This document shows, one piece after another, positions 22,155 to 50,600 of a DNA stretch of 64,000 nucleotides (its first letter is position 1; the number at the start of each line of letters is the position of its first letter). The stretch is from Myripristis murdjan. Taxonomy: Eukaryota; Chordata; Actinopteri; Holocentriformes; Holocentridae. Position numbers and translations under genes: made by a program. The notes below the pieces were generated by a model. It made no database searches, had not been told where the DNA came from, and worked only from the letters and a program-made list of their open reading frames with translations. The stretch covers positions 10,437,368 to 10,501,367 of the forward strand of contig NC_043982.1 of NCBI RefSeq assembly GCF_902150065.1, given 5' to 3'.

Positions 22155-24716
22155 TTATGTCAGCCCGATCTCTTCTAGAACACTCCGTGGAGCCTCGGCC
22201 TCCTGCAGACGAGGAGCAGAGAAAACAAATGCACATAAGATGGCATACTTTGTACAGTGACAGGGTAGCGCGTGCATGAGTCATGTTTTGTAGGGCACAG
22301 TACCGCTCTGAATTCCGCTTAATAATAGATGAAGCATAATTGCAAGTTACTAAATGCGTGACGGGGGACAGGACACCTTTCCAGCGAGTTTACCTTTCAC
22401 AGGCTTGAAATGTCTGCCACATGTAGTAACAAAACTGCTAGGGAGCTTTGCTAAAAATATATCACTGAACGCTGAGTCGATTTGTGCCTGCTGACTATAG
22501 CTAGACAGCGATGCAAACATGTACTGTATGCCACTTAGAATGGACAGCACTTTCTCTGGCATCCCACCAAAGGGTTGGGCACAGGGGAGGGATACGTATT
22601 GACTGAGCACTGCAGCACTGGAGGTTTTAATATACAGAGTACAGCCCGAATGACATGTCGGCTGGTAGATACTGGCTCATCACAGATACAGCAGTATCGG
22701 CATATATGTAAAGATGCAGCAAAAAAAAAAAAAAAAAAAAGTGTTAGTGTTTAAATAGCTTGCCCAGCAGACTCCAGTAATACTTGTGCATTATCATAGC
22801 TGAGCAGATGGTGGTGCAAATTGTGTTGAGAAGTCATTTATTGTTCAAGTGGAAAATATCAAGCTTTCCTCCAGTACCTACCTTCATTACAATTATCTAA
22901 TTACCAAATTTCAGGATTTGTTGCTATAAATGCAATTTAAAAAACATCAGTCAAATTATCACACATTTTTACAGCAAAGTATAAGTATCAGTATCAGCCC
23001 CAAACATCCAGTTTCAGTCAGGCTCTAATACAGGGGTGAGGAGAGGATACAGCAGATGAAAGAGTGGACAAAACAATACATAAAAGGGAGGGATCATTTT
23101 TGATCTCCCTGTCTGATTTAGAACCTCCATCATGGCTGAATGACACAAGGAATAAAACGAAATGGACTGAATAAAACCGAATAAAATGAAAAACAACCGA
23201 AGCGACAAAAAAGATGGTGCTTACTTCCTGCAGCAGGTCAGCCTGCTCGATGGCCTTCAGCACGTTCTTCTTGGACGTTTCCTGGGCTTCTCCTCCCAGC
23301 AGGAACTCGTCCAGGATAAAGTAGGCCTTCTCGAAGTTGAAGATAATATCCAGTTCACACACCTGTGAAGCCACACCACAGCAATTAGATGCACACACAC
23401 ACAGAGACCCACACACCCTTCCAGGAAATATGTGCATGCACATAGAAAAACAACGCTCCCACTCAGAAACAGTGCATATGATATGAGTAGGATGTCACTC
23501 AAAGACTAGCAGGGGAAGTGTGTGCAAGGTTAAGAGACTCACACTGCCAAAGTATTTGTCCAGCAGCTCCACATATCTGTGGATGATCTCGAGGGTGATC
23601 AGCTCATTATCCTGATCCTCTACGGCACAGCAGAAATACAGGCTGGCATATCTACAGTTTGATGCAAAGAAAAACAAAGCAATATATGGGATAATATTAG
23701 GACAACAGATACACATTCAGACATGCAAGAGATGCATATTAGGAAGACGTGATAACCTAGCAATTGCTTATTTCTGGAAATGTGCTGGCATATGGGTATG
23801 AAGCAGCTGATAGGAGAAAAAAATCTGGAGCATCTACTAATTCCCACTCAGGCCTACTACTACTACTATTACTGCTACTACTACTACTACTGCTGCTACT
23901 GACAACAACAATAATAATAATAATACTAAAAAACCCATAGACAAATCAATCAAACCAGCCCTAACCCGAAATAAAACACAAAGATGAATCAACACTTATC
24001 ACACAGTAACACTCATCTTTTAAGATTGCTATATACATTGTTTTTATAAAGTCTGGTGGAATAAAGTCATTTTTTTCCACAAAGAATCCACTGCTGTGAA
24101 AACCCAGTGACTCATGATAAGCAGCTATTCAGCAGCTCTGGCAGCCACACTAGTGGCCTTGGTTTGAATGGACTGATAGTGACTTAAAATGAGCCTGCCG
24201 TTGTGTTCAGAAAAATGAAATAATTAATTAAAGTTATGTGCAACTGGAAAATATCTGGAGGATACGGTGAAAGCTTTACTTTCACAACGAAATGCATGCA
24301 AACCAAAGTTAAAATGGCAAGGATTCAAACTTAAGTTGACTGGCAACTTCACTACAAAGTCCTGTTGTAAAATTGCTTTTTGAAAGAGAATAATGCATTT
24401 CAGATGCATGTGTATGTACATGTGCACGCATGCATACATTAATGTGTGTAAAAGGGGAAGAAAGCACAGATGCCATCGGGAAGTGAGAGAATCTGAGGGG
24501 CCTACAGCCAGGCGTCGCATCGGTGCCACTCACTGACCTCTTGTAGACAATCTTAAGGTCTCTCCACTCCAGAAAGCTGCACATCTTGGGCTTCCTGGCC
24601 AGTATGGTCTGCACCAGATCTCTGGAGATCTTCTTCCTCTCCTTGTCAGACAGAGGCACATACCACTTCTGCAACCGCAGCTTTCCCTGCCGGCTGAACA
24701 ACAGCATGAACTGCAT
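22155..24716 (-). CDS. AP1S2: AP-1 clathrin adaptor complex subunit sigma-2
   Basis: Four coding exons: 24716-24538, 23651-23543, 23362-23225 and 22202-22155. They give 157 aa, the exact family length. The product is the small sigma subunit of the heterotetrameric AP-1 adaptor, which sorts cargo into clathrin-coated vesicles at the trans-Golgi network and endosomes. The chain reads [19 protein letters not shown], then [59 protein letters not shown] and the C-terminus [10 protein letters not shown]. The MQFMLLFS start and this tail identify the sigma-1B paralogue rather than AP1S1. The ATG is the first codon after an acceptor (CAG|ATG), so a non-coding first exon is needed; a fitting one ends at 25303. 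It is convergent with ZRSR2 and head-to-head with PHKA2. Confidence 0.96.
22640..23027 (+). mobile_element. hAT-type MITE, copy A
   Basis: 388 bp in the AP1S2 last intron. The left end TACAGCCCGAATGAC and the inverted right end TAGAGCCTGACTGAAAC are imperfect terminal repeats. It is flanked by an 8-bp target duplication with one mismatch: ATACAGAG at 22632-22639 and ATACAGGG at 23028-23035. It has an internal poly(A) run and no coding capacity. Homologous to the element at 48117-48603 (shared GGC-ATCACAGATA block near the left end and CAGTATC-GGC near the right). Confidence 0.75.
23847..23930. repeat. Trinucleotide microsatellite (CTA/CTG, then AAT)
   Basis: Runs of CTACTACTACTG-type triplets followed by ACAACA and ATAATA units, within an AP1S2 intron. 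Confidence 0.8.
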
Positions 24717-25302
24717 CTGAGGGAAGGACAGAGGAGATTGATCAGAACAGGATGGAGAGACGCAGTGAAAAGTGAAGGAGTGCATGTATGGAGAGGAGGA
24801 CATGGACAAAGAAAAACACAGAACTTACTGAAAAATGCCACAAGGAAGAATAAAAAAATTGAGAGTGGATTGCTAAGAGGAGGCATGGCTGGAGGGCAGG
24901 GCAATGTCAGTGATCACCGTTATGATCCTTGTGGCCAACATTGATTTTATATGATACAAACTTCATCCAATCCCTCAAGCAGAATGAGACTGGGGGAAAT
25001 AAGCCTAGCATAGCACAGATGAGCAAGATTTTCGGGTTTAAAACGATTTATTTTTGTTATCAAACTAACTTTAAGTGAGATAAATGATATCCAAGTATTC
25101 ACGAGGTGTTAGGCCATACAAAGTTTGATCATGGGTTTGTTCAAATCAAGTAGCTAGGCGACATTAGCCAAGCCAACTCATCACATAGCGCTACTCAACA
25201 CATCAAACGGGGCTTGCCTCTGAACATGTTTTGGATTTGTCATTTGCGCCCCCTCCTGCGACGCTTAGCCAGCCACAGTCGACAAGTAAACACACATCTC
25301 AC

Positions 25303-25435
25303 CTTCGTCCCGACCTTCGACTCAGACACTTGGGCGACTGGCAACTTTGATGAATTCAACACAGAAACGTTTCCAGGAAAGTGAACGAGGAGCTCTGTGT
25401 TGTTGTGTACTTGTCCCGCTAGCCGCTAAGCTAGC
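25303..25435 (-). other. Probable non-coding first exon of AP1S2
   Basis: A consensus donor on the minus strand (GAAG|GTGAGATG) ends an exon at 25303. The AP1S2 ATG immediately follows an acceptor, so such a leader exon is required. The right (5') end is a guess; it lies close to CpG-rich DNA. Confidence 0.5.
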
Positions 25436-25820
25436 TAGCAAGTCTGACTGATGGTGGTGATGGGTGATGGTGAGGCAGCGATGCAGCTAGCGGCGCTGCC
25501 ATTGGTTGAAAAAGCTCGGCCGCGGCGTTTGATTGGTCTAGAGATCCCGTTATTCGTTACGTTATTCCCAGCACGCAGCGTTGGGTTCCTGTATGTGAAC
25601 AGCATGCAGAGGCGCCTCACTCCGGGCTACATCTGATACCACGTAGTAAACAAGTTCAGTGTGAATGTGTGGAGAAAGTGTCACTGTCTTACCATCGCAG
25701 CCGCTTACACACTTTGCAGTTCACCTTATCGCGAAAAATAACTGTGGTTTTTCCTTTGCTGTGATTGGTGGCATTAACAGGTGACTTGAAGGAACCGAAA
25801 CCAAGTGGCAGGCTCCACAT

Positions 25821-25857
<37 letters not shown>

Positions 25858-26662
25858 CAGCAGCTGTACCACTTTACTGTGGTATTTACATAGTATCCTA
25901 AAATCCTCTCCTCTCCTCTCCTCTCCTCTCCTCTCCTCCGGGGAATCTCTCGGGAATCCGCGGCTTGTTATCAGCTCTGCATTTTAACACTGCCCTCGTT
26001 AACAGTCCGATTTATGGTCGCGCGCGTGTGTGTGTGTGTGTGACTAAAAATAGGACTTCACTGCTGTCATTCAGCCGCGCGGAAAATTGCGTGCATCTTT
26101 ACACTGCACTATTTGACATTAAGTACCAACAGATAATAAATGTCCCCCAGCCGCTGAAGGCACCACGGCTGTTTTATTGCAATTTTTTAACTATCACAAT
26201 AAAAATGGATAAATCAGATTTTGTTTGGGAAATATTATACATTGGTATACATTTGCATACTTTAAAAATGCACTACTGTTTGAAAATAATCTGGTCTCTC
26301 AAGAAAACCGCACAGCCTGGAGTGAGGTCATTTGGCGGCCCCTGCAGGTCATTGATGAAACAACAGGACAGTTTATTTATTTCCCCACCAGGATGTATGT
26401 CCCGTTGCTTAAAGTAAACCCAGCGTTCACCTCGCTAATCGATCACAGAGAAATCGCATACGTGACCTTCTACCAGTGCTGATCGTGCGTACAGAGCAAA
26501 TTGACCAGAGTATCGCCTTGCCATCGCTGAGGTATCCAGACTGTGACTGCAGTGCCATAACAGCTGGATGCTACTCGGCTAACGAGCTTAGCAGAGCAGC
26601 AGCTGCAGACCCCGGCGTCCAGTCGCTGCCAGTCACTGTGTCAGATCGAGGATGGACCACTG
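25436..26662. promoter_or_regulatory. Head-to-head promoter region of AP1S2 and PHKA2
   Basis: Contains two ATTGG motifs (inverted CCAAT boxes) near 25501 and 25532 in a GC-rich stretch, which fits the AP1S2 promoter. Farther right are a poly(T) run (25827-25855), a (CTCTC)n polypyrimidine tract (about 25907-25938) and a short GT run. A probable non-coding PHKA2 exon ends at 26662 with donor CACTG|GTAGGA. It is followed by the ATG-bearing exon starting at 26795. Confidence 0.5.
25907..25938. repeat. (CTCTC)n polypyrimidine mirror tract
   Basis: Repeated CCTCT pentamers form a pure pyrimidine strand. Such tracts can form triplex (H-DNA) and often lie in promoters. It sits between AP1S2 and PHKA2. 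Confidence 0.75.
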
Positions 26663-26797
26663 GTAGGATCACTCACTGCTTACACTTAAAGCACGGAAAT
26701 GGGCAGCTTTTTTAACATTTCAAATCAGATTTTGCACACAAGGATAATCAGTGTTATAATGCTGTCAACTTGCTCCAAACTGTGTTTTGTGCAGTGA

Positions 26798-42731
<15,934 letters not shown>

Positions 42732-43038
42732 AGATCCAGGCTAGCAGGTCTCACTGCTTTTCACATCTTGAGAGAAACCTAGAGCTGAAGGATCTACTGA
42801 CCCAAGGCAGCAAAGCTTCCTATTATCAGCTCATATAATTCATATGGTGCTTTGTCTGATGAACTTCTCAGTATTATATCATTAATGAATGCTGTAGCTC
42901 TGACATATTACACCATAGCCTTTGCAGCTGATTGCAAACCTCTAATTTAATTTTTGTGACCCAGGACTGTGAACCTATTTATTACTTCCAACATGCTGCT
43001 CAGTATGTTTACAGCCAGTAACTAACATGCATATCATG

Positions 43039-44116
43039 CAGTGGCGGAGCCAGACAGTTTTCATCGAGGTGGCCAGATTTGGAACAGTTTTTACATTGGA
43101 GTGGCACAGAAATCAGTGTCTTGATCAGTGTTTTTTTCTGCATCGCGCAGCAATGTAGGCCGCACCATTAGGAATCATAATGGCAACAACAATTTTTTCT
43201 CTTCAATAGATAAAGCATTCTCTGACACACCTGAAATTAGCACACTTTTTAAATTGGAATTACACCATGTATAACATACAGTACATTATTTGTCAAACCT
43301 TGCCAACAATAATGCATTTTAGGGATTTAAGATGCCCCTACAGTGTATAAGTTAGATATGGCATTAACCTGAAACATCACCAACAACATTAAATTTGTTT
43401 TTACAGGTTAATGCATCAATAATCTAACCCTCTGAAAGGGACCACTCTTCAGATTGAATATTTACAGACTTACTCAGCATACTATCAAGGACAGAGTAGA
43501 GCAAACAATCACGAAAAGTGTCCTTGTTCTGATCAGGAATGGTAGATTTATAAAATTGTCCATTTAAGCAGCAAAACATACTCCCTTTCTCGACAAGCTA
43601 GCATTACATGCTTGGCACCTATGTATTCCTCAAGGTCTCTACTTTCACCTGACACAGCTGTCTTCAAGCTATGTTAAACAGTGACTGCCCTGCCACCGGT
43701 GAAATGTCAGCTAATGACCTCATCCGCAAACAGGTACAGTGTGTTTAATAGTAGTGTCCAGTTAATACTGATGCCGAGTTAGCTAAGATAAGATAAGATA
43801 ATGTATTATTTTGTGTACCCTCTAGAAAAATTTTTAAAGAAAAAATACACTCAAAGAACAAACAAATACAACCAGTGACTGTGAACCCCATGTTTTTAGT
43901 CCCATTTTGTCTTTTGGCAGTGTATTTTTACTCGCTAAATTGGGACGATGTAATGTCATATCAAGATATTTCCAGCCAGGGGTGCTGCGGCAGTGTAGAA
44001 ATATGGTTCCACACAGGAAAAAATTTTTAAAAATCTGTGATGTGGTGCTTGGGGTGGCCAGGCTTCAGCGTATGGTGGCCGTGGCCAGCCCGAGCCCCCC
44101 CTCGGCTCCGCCACTG
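43039..44116. mobile_element. Non-autonomous hAT DNA transposon with perfect target duplication
   Basis: 1078 bp. The terminal inverted repeats are 13 bp and perfect: CAGTGGCGGAGCC at the left and GGCTCCGCCACTG at the right. The element is flanked by an exact 8-bp target-site duplication, ATATCATG (43031-43038 and 44117-44124). An 8-bp duplication and CAGTG ends define the hAT superfamily. No transposase frame was recognised, so it must be mobilised in trans if at all. The perfect duplication suggests a fairly recent insertion. Confidence 0.92.
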
Positions 44117-44674
44117 ATATCATGTAAATGGAATCTTGGCATGAATATTTATCAAGACAATATATCTGTGTGCTCGCAGTCTTGTATGTGTGAGAATATT
44201 GTTGGAAGTTACTTGAGCTGTTACCGATTCTCTGAGTGTGGATATGCCACTTATAGTGTAATTCAGTGTTGTCAAGTGTTGTCGTTAAAACTTAATTGCT
44301 CTATTTGTATATTCATATTAATTAACCTGTGTGGAGATGAGAATCCTATTTTCTTTGAATGCAAGGAGGCTGGCGATAATGTGATTTTTCTGTTGCTTGT
44401 TTGTTGTCTGTACTCTATTGTCCAATGTATGAAAATGTCCAATATCTAATTCATCCATCTGTCCTCATGTGAATGTGACAATGCAAGCATTTACGAAGGT
44501 TTTACCACTGATTTGGGTACAAGCTGACATTTGGCCTGTACCTCACAGTATTTAACTTCTGTCTTTCTTAAGCTATTCCTTCAGGACTGAAGAGCGTCAA
44601 GTTGTTTGGTTTGCTAATACTCATGCCATGAGGTACTAATAATGTAAGAAATCGCATAACCTCTGGAAAAATCT

Positions 44675-45120
44675 TTAAAGGAAAAATCCAAATAACAAAT
44701 ACTGTGGGAAAATACAGCTTTTGGCTGTGTGTCTCATATTTTTAGTCCCATTTGTTTTTTTTTTTATTTTTTTTACTACAGCAGATAACTGGCCAAATGT
44801 GGACAAACATCAGTGTAACATCACATCCACATATTTCCAGTGTAGCTACCGTAAAATGTTTGATATCAGAAATTATTTCAGCAATCTAAAACATCAACGG
44901 TAAACCTCAGGTTGTGGTACATACAGGGAGGAATTCAGTGTAGAAGAAGTAGAAGAGAAAATTTCACTAACTGAAGCAGAGGTAGATGAGGCAGGTTTAG
45001 GAAAAGTGGATGCGCACACACAAAACTCATAACTAAATAAATAAAACATATGGAACACACAGTGCATCAAAAACTGGTGATCTAACAGTGTAGAGGTATT
45101 TGATGGTGGATTTTTCCTTT
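44675..45120. mobile_element. MITE with perfect 16-bp terminal repeats and TTAA ends
   Basis: 446 bp. The left end 44675-44690 (TTAAAGGAAAAATCCA) is the exact inverse of the right end 45105-45120. The outermost TTAA can be read as a TTAA target duplication around AGGAAAAATCCA repeats. The same terminal motif, degenerated, is seen near 13178, 4420 and 58350, so this appears to be the best-preserved copy of that family here. No coding capacity. Confidence 0.75.
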
Positions 45121-45685
45121 AAGACTCCAGTACAAACTAGAGCTTTATATATGCATGATGTGTGTGTGTGTGTGTATGGTTGTAAAGTATGGTCCCACGG
45201 AGGTGAAGTGTATGTTGCAAAAAGGCTTACGTTTGAGAATGGTGTTGTTACACACAGCCTTTGTCAGAGAGAGAAAGTTTCACGGATACTTCATTTTAGA
45301 AAGAAAAATGGCATGTGAACGAGACAAGTGCAGATTGTTGACATTTATTGCTTGAGGTTTAAAAAATATCATTTCATTTATTTCATACCAGAACAGAATA
45401 TAGTATACATATACAAGAAAATATAAAATACAGATTATATATTAATTATTGAGAGATATTGCAATTGCCCTTTAATTCTCATTCTGTTTATTTACATTGT
45501 GTTTATTAACATATTTTTGAACTACTTAAATTATGCAGTCATATAAGTATAATAAAATCATCATTACTAAAATCACCAGGTTCTTTTTTCATCATTTGGT
45601 AGTTTCCAAATGAAAACCCATTTATTTTGAAGGTTCTTGGGGTTATGAGACTTACCCAGGACACACAGGGCTGCATAAACCTGTA

Positions 45686-45691
45686 TTTATT
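45686..45691 (-). terminator. Poly(A) signal of the sushi/EGF gene
   Basis: AATAAA on the minus strand 72 bases after the stop codon, which would give a very short 3' UTR. Confidence 0.6.
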
Positions 45692-45762
45692 AGGAGAAGG
45701 CTGGTGGAGGGAAAAACTTTGGTCAGGTCTGACTGAGGTTATTCCAGGTTATTGAGCGGTGC

Positions 45763-47613
45763 TCAGTGTTTCCTGGGTACACATTTCTTCCAGCTGTAGG
45801 CGGAGAGGCGGTGCGAGGCGGGGCAGGCACACTTATATCCCCCTTTATGGTTCATACACAGGTGAGAGCAGCCTCCGTTCTTCCGACTGCACTCATTAAT
45901 GTCTAAAAGGGAGAGAATCACCGTGTACCTTCAATATGGGGCATGAAACATCAAATTAAAAAAAAAAAAAACAGGAAGCACTTGAGGCGCCTGATGTCCT
46001 GCCATAATCGCTATAACATATTAAACCTAATGAGTTATGCTCATTCGGTCATTAATTAAGATAGCGCAGTAATTAAATGTGTCAAGGTGCTTGTCATCAC
46101 ATAACAGACATTTATTAATGTGAACTCAAAGCATAGTTAGTGTGTTCACAAGGATCCACACACACACACAGATACCACAAAAACATAATATTCTGCATCA
46201 TGTACTATCGTGGTGGTACATAAAAATGTGTGGTACAGAGTGTAGGAGCATGTGTTATAGTAAGGACATGGGTGTGTGTGTGTGTGTGTGTGTATGTGTG
46301 TCCACTGACCCTTGCAGCGTCGTCCGTCTGTGTCGAGTGTGTATCCCTTGGGGCAGATGCAGCGATGGGAGCCCGGCAAGTTGACACACTGCCACTCACA
46401 CCTGTGGTGTTCCAGCGTCTCCTCCTGGCACTCATTTATATCTGTGTGTTGGCACAACACGTCGCCTCAATGTTTTTGTTTTGTTTTAATGAGGTGAAGG
46501 GCGAAAAGTGCAGAAGGAGAAGACTCATACTAAAGTCAAGTTGAAAGACTTCTTTGGGGATGTAATGTATAATATTTCTCCTACCTACACACTCCTCCCT
46601 GTGGCCCTGTGTGGTTGAACTCTCGGTCGTCGGTGCTGCTTGTCTCCTGTACCCAGGAGGACACTGGGCGATGCAGCTCCATCCGTCTCCGGCCAAAGTG
46701 CGCCCAAACATGCAGGAGCAGCGATAGGATCCTGGGAAGTTGTGGCACTGCTCCATGCATGGCCCTAGACCCTGATTAACAGCACACTCGTCTATATCTA
46801 CACCAGCAAGGACAAAAAGGGAGGTTCATGTTTACATTTACAAGAGGTGCTTTTAGAGAACCACAAATACACAAAAGTTAAGAATATTTCCATCTTGTGT
46901 GTGTTAACTGTGTGAAGGCAAAGGGGCAAAGGTACAGCTGCCATTTGGTATCATGACTGACAGATATTTGATGTTGATGTGTTGTTCTGTCCTGTCATAT
47001 GGGACAGCTGTTAAAAAACAAACAACTTATTCATTCAGTGTAAGGTGAAGTACATTATTCTTATCCTGAGCAGAATCCTGAAAACAGAATCTTGAAAACA
47101 AATAACACAGGACTTTGTTCTTGATTGAGATATTCGGTGATAAAACTTTATGCTGTGCTAAACTTTGAGTGTTTTGGGGATACATGGTTCTCTGGATCCA
47201 AAGCTGCAACAAAGGAGGAGTGGGTTTACGATGACATTTAGTGAGTGGCTGCTAACCTTGGCAGTGTCCGTCTGCAGACTGAAGGCTGTAGCCAGCGGGA
47301 CACTGGCAGTGGAAGCTTCCAGGAGTGTTAACGCAGCCGAACATGCAGCCTGTTACAGCCACAGGCAGCAGGCACTCATCCACATCTGGAGGGAGGGAGG
47401 AGAGCAGCAACTCACAAACAGATAAATGATGTAAACAGGCATACAGTACAGGTGTCATATGTGTTTAGATATACACACACTGTAACACACACCTGTACAG
47501 GAAGTCTGGTCATGAGCCAGCTGATAGCCGTCATTACAGCCGCACTTAAAGGAGCCAAACGTGTTGATGCATCTCTGCTGACACCGGTGCTGCACCTCCA
47601 CACACTCATCTGC

Positions 47614-47651
<38 letters not shown>

Positions 47652-50600
47652 TTTTATAACTCAATTTAAAATAAGAGCAACCTCTGAATAAATAATAAAC
47701 AATTACAGTATGTGTAAACATACAAAAAAAACCAGCAGTATACATACTATATTTGTGTATGCATTGATTTGGGTGGATGAGCATCCAATAGGCGACGCAC
47801 ACACTCAAGCACACATGCACAGTCAACCAAACACAAACATGAAATAAACACCACACTGCGCGATGAAAGACAGCAGCAACAGATGAAAGGCGGTCATATT
47901 CTCTACGGCTCTGAATCAAGCTGCAAACTGAAAGCCTGTTGAAGCTTCTCCATGCTTGCCTGCTGTCTGGGTCTGTAATGAGCTAACCATAAAGCAGATG
48001 TTTTGTGACTTCCTTTTCTTCCTTTCTGTCCGGTCGTGGAAGAGGCAGGAAGCGAGGATGTGTGGAAAACAGCTCAGGATGTACATCATCTGTCCTAGCA
48101 ACCCTTGTGTGGCCTGTAGAGCCCGACCGATATATTGGTAAGCTAATATTATCAGCCGATATTGGCCTATCACAGATATTCGGAATCAGTGTATGTGTTG
48201 TCATATGCACCAATATGAAAACTTATTGGGCCTGCATAATGCAGAACTAGATGCCTTGGGTAATTTAGCATAATGATTATTATTTACGAATATTTGGTCA
48301 TTTTTCTTAGTTTAGTTTTTTTTTTCTTTAATTATTTATAACTATTACATTCTCAGTGAAGTTGGTTTGACATCATTGCACTGATGTCATTTTGGACAAT
48401 AAGGGTTTGTATTGTTAAACTGTAAAATATCTTGTCTCCATTACATGTCATTGTCACAGGTGTTTGATAACCACATTTTAGGGATCATTGGGGGGAAAAA
48501 ATGTGTGTATGTATATAATCGTCAACATATCAATATTGGATTTTTTTAAAAAAAATATCAGTATCGGCATCGGCCCAAAAAATCCAGAATTGGTCAGGCT
48601 GTCCAGGCCTGCCATCCAGGAGAGGACGGGTTCCCAATCTGATGCTTGTCTGCATACGCCTGCAAATTCACCCTATATTCTGACTCAGAAATGAAGCAGA
48701 GTGTGAGCAGAGTTTAGCCCAGAAGGAACACTGCATGCTGGAAGGATGATCAAAATAGCTTTTTATTTTCCCTGTGCAAACTCTGGCTGTCAGAGAGGAA
48801 TGCTTGCAAGTGTTATTTCATTGCAGTGGAACTCGTGGGCTAAAACTAAACTATAATCAGTTATCCGTGATGTCTGCAGCAGCAGATGACAGCAGCTGAC
48901 AGGACTCGACAGTTTGTCTGCACACTGATGACACTGCACATAAATAACACACCATGCGCACACCGTGTACTGATGTCACAAATGACAGGTTGTCCATAAC
49001 AGGAAGACTGCAAGCACACCATGGTAAGTTTCATCCTTCTAAGGGGCGCAAGCATGTAATGCTGCCATAAATTTCACAGCTCACTTACACTTGTCAGTGA
49101 GCCGTGAAACATCAAAAACATAAAACATTTGAAGGAGGTTCCCTGTTGTGCTGTAACATGCCTCGATGCACAGTGCTTTGTTATTAGCATGATCCCTATG
49201 GACTCGGGAGGAATGTCACAGTCTTAAGAGAATCTGACAGCTTTAAGGAAAGATAAGAAAAAAACAAAACAAAAGCATGACATGCTCACCTCTACAGGTT
49301 CGCCTGTCATCCAGCAGGGTGAAGCCAGGTCTGCAGTGGCACTGAGTCTGATTGTAGCTCTGGCTGTGGTTGTGGGAGCTGGAGCAGAGCTGGGAACAGC
49401 CTCCGTTGTTGACTGAACATGGTGTCAGCTCTGGGGCGCACACACAAACACACACATACACACACACACAAGCCAGAGCAAAAATTATGGAAGATAGATC
49501 CATGCAGTCAGAATGAGTGAAACTGTTTTGAGTGTTTACAATAAACTTGTCCCTAGTCTGGCCAAAGATGGATTTCAAGGTTGTTCTGAATTATTTATGA
49601 GAGAAAATCACAGAATTGGGGAAACATCAGTCTCAACCAACATCAGCGGCTCGAGAACTGAACTCACTGGTCCCCTTCAGAGCCATGTTTGGCTCTGTCA
49701 CGTCAGTGTGAGGGGATGTGTTTAGCAGCTGCACTGACATCAGTGAGGTAACTGATGTTTAAAGCAGAAAGGCCACATGAAGGTGAACCACTTTGTTTGA
49801 CTGAAACACAAACTGGATGTAACTTCATGACACAACACAGAGCCCACAACAACGCTGCCCTCATTTTGCATAGAAAGGCTAAATTGATTTTTTTTTTTTG
49901 TTTGTTTTACGATGGCACTTTAACTGGTAAGAGGAGTCAGACATAAATTGTAACGCAACCACTTAAAAACAAACAGCTGCAGCAGGACTAAAGTAATCAC
50001 TGCAAGCACCAACAGGCACACTTGACCTTCATTGTAATAGTACTGAAGGGCAACATGGCAGTGGATGATATATACATTCTGCACATTATTTGCACCTTAA
50101 TATTCTTTTATGAAACTGGAGGTTGCATATGACCTAATTTTACCACAGAGATTACTCAAAGTTTCATCCTGTCTTTACTAGGATTTGGCCAACATGAGTT
50201 TTTGAAGGCCAATATTTATTAAAAAAAAATGTTTTTACACTTAATAATGCAGTTTGTCGACGGCTTATATTTTATTCTGAGATTCTATTTATTCCCCTGA
50301 CTCTAATGTTCCCCATCTCCTACATCAGAGCCCAATCCTCCACCTTCCTTGTCACTGAGCTCAACTACTGCACGGTAAGAATTCACATAATGAAGCAGCA
50401 GTATAACCTACCCAGACAAACAGGTGTGACTCCGCTCCATTTGCCCCCCTGCTGGCAGAAGCTGTGCACGTCTCCATGCGCCAGCGTGTAACCAGGGTAG
50501 CAGGCGTACTGTATGTAATGTCTGTACTCCCTGGGACCCGGGCTCTCTACGTTACGGAAGTAGAAGGTCCCATGGGCGGGTACGGGTGGGTACGGGCACA

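Larger units (their letters stand above)
42732..45685. other. Intergenic region and PHKA2 3' UTR
   Basis: About 3 kb between the convergent PHKA2 and sushi/EGF genes. It holds the PHKA2 3' UTR (end undetermined), a hAT element (43039-44116) and a TTAA-flanked MITE (44675-45120). Otherwise it is AT-rich with no gene seen. Confidence 0.6.

Noticed and set aside
43907-44449. A 180-codon plus frame crossing the right end of the hAT element
   Set aside because: It runs from transposon into flanking DNA across the target duplication and shows no hAT transposase motif.
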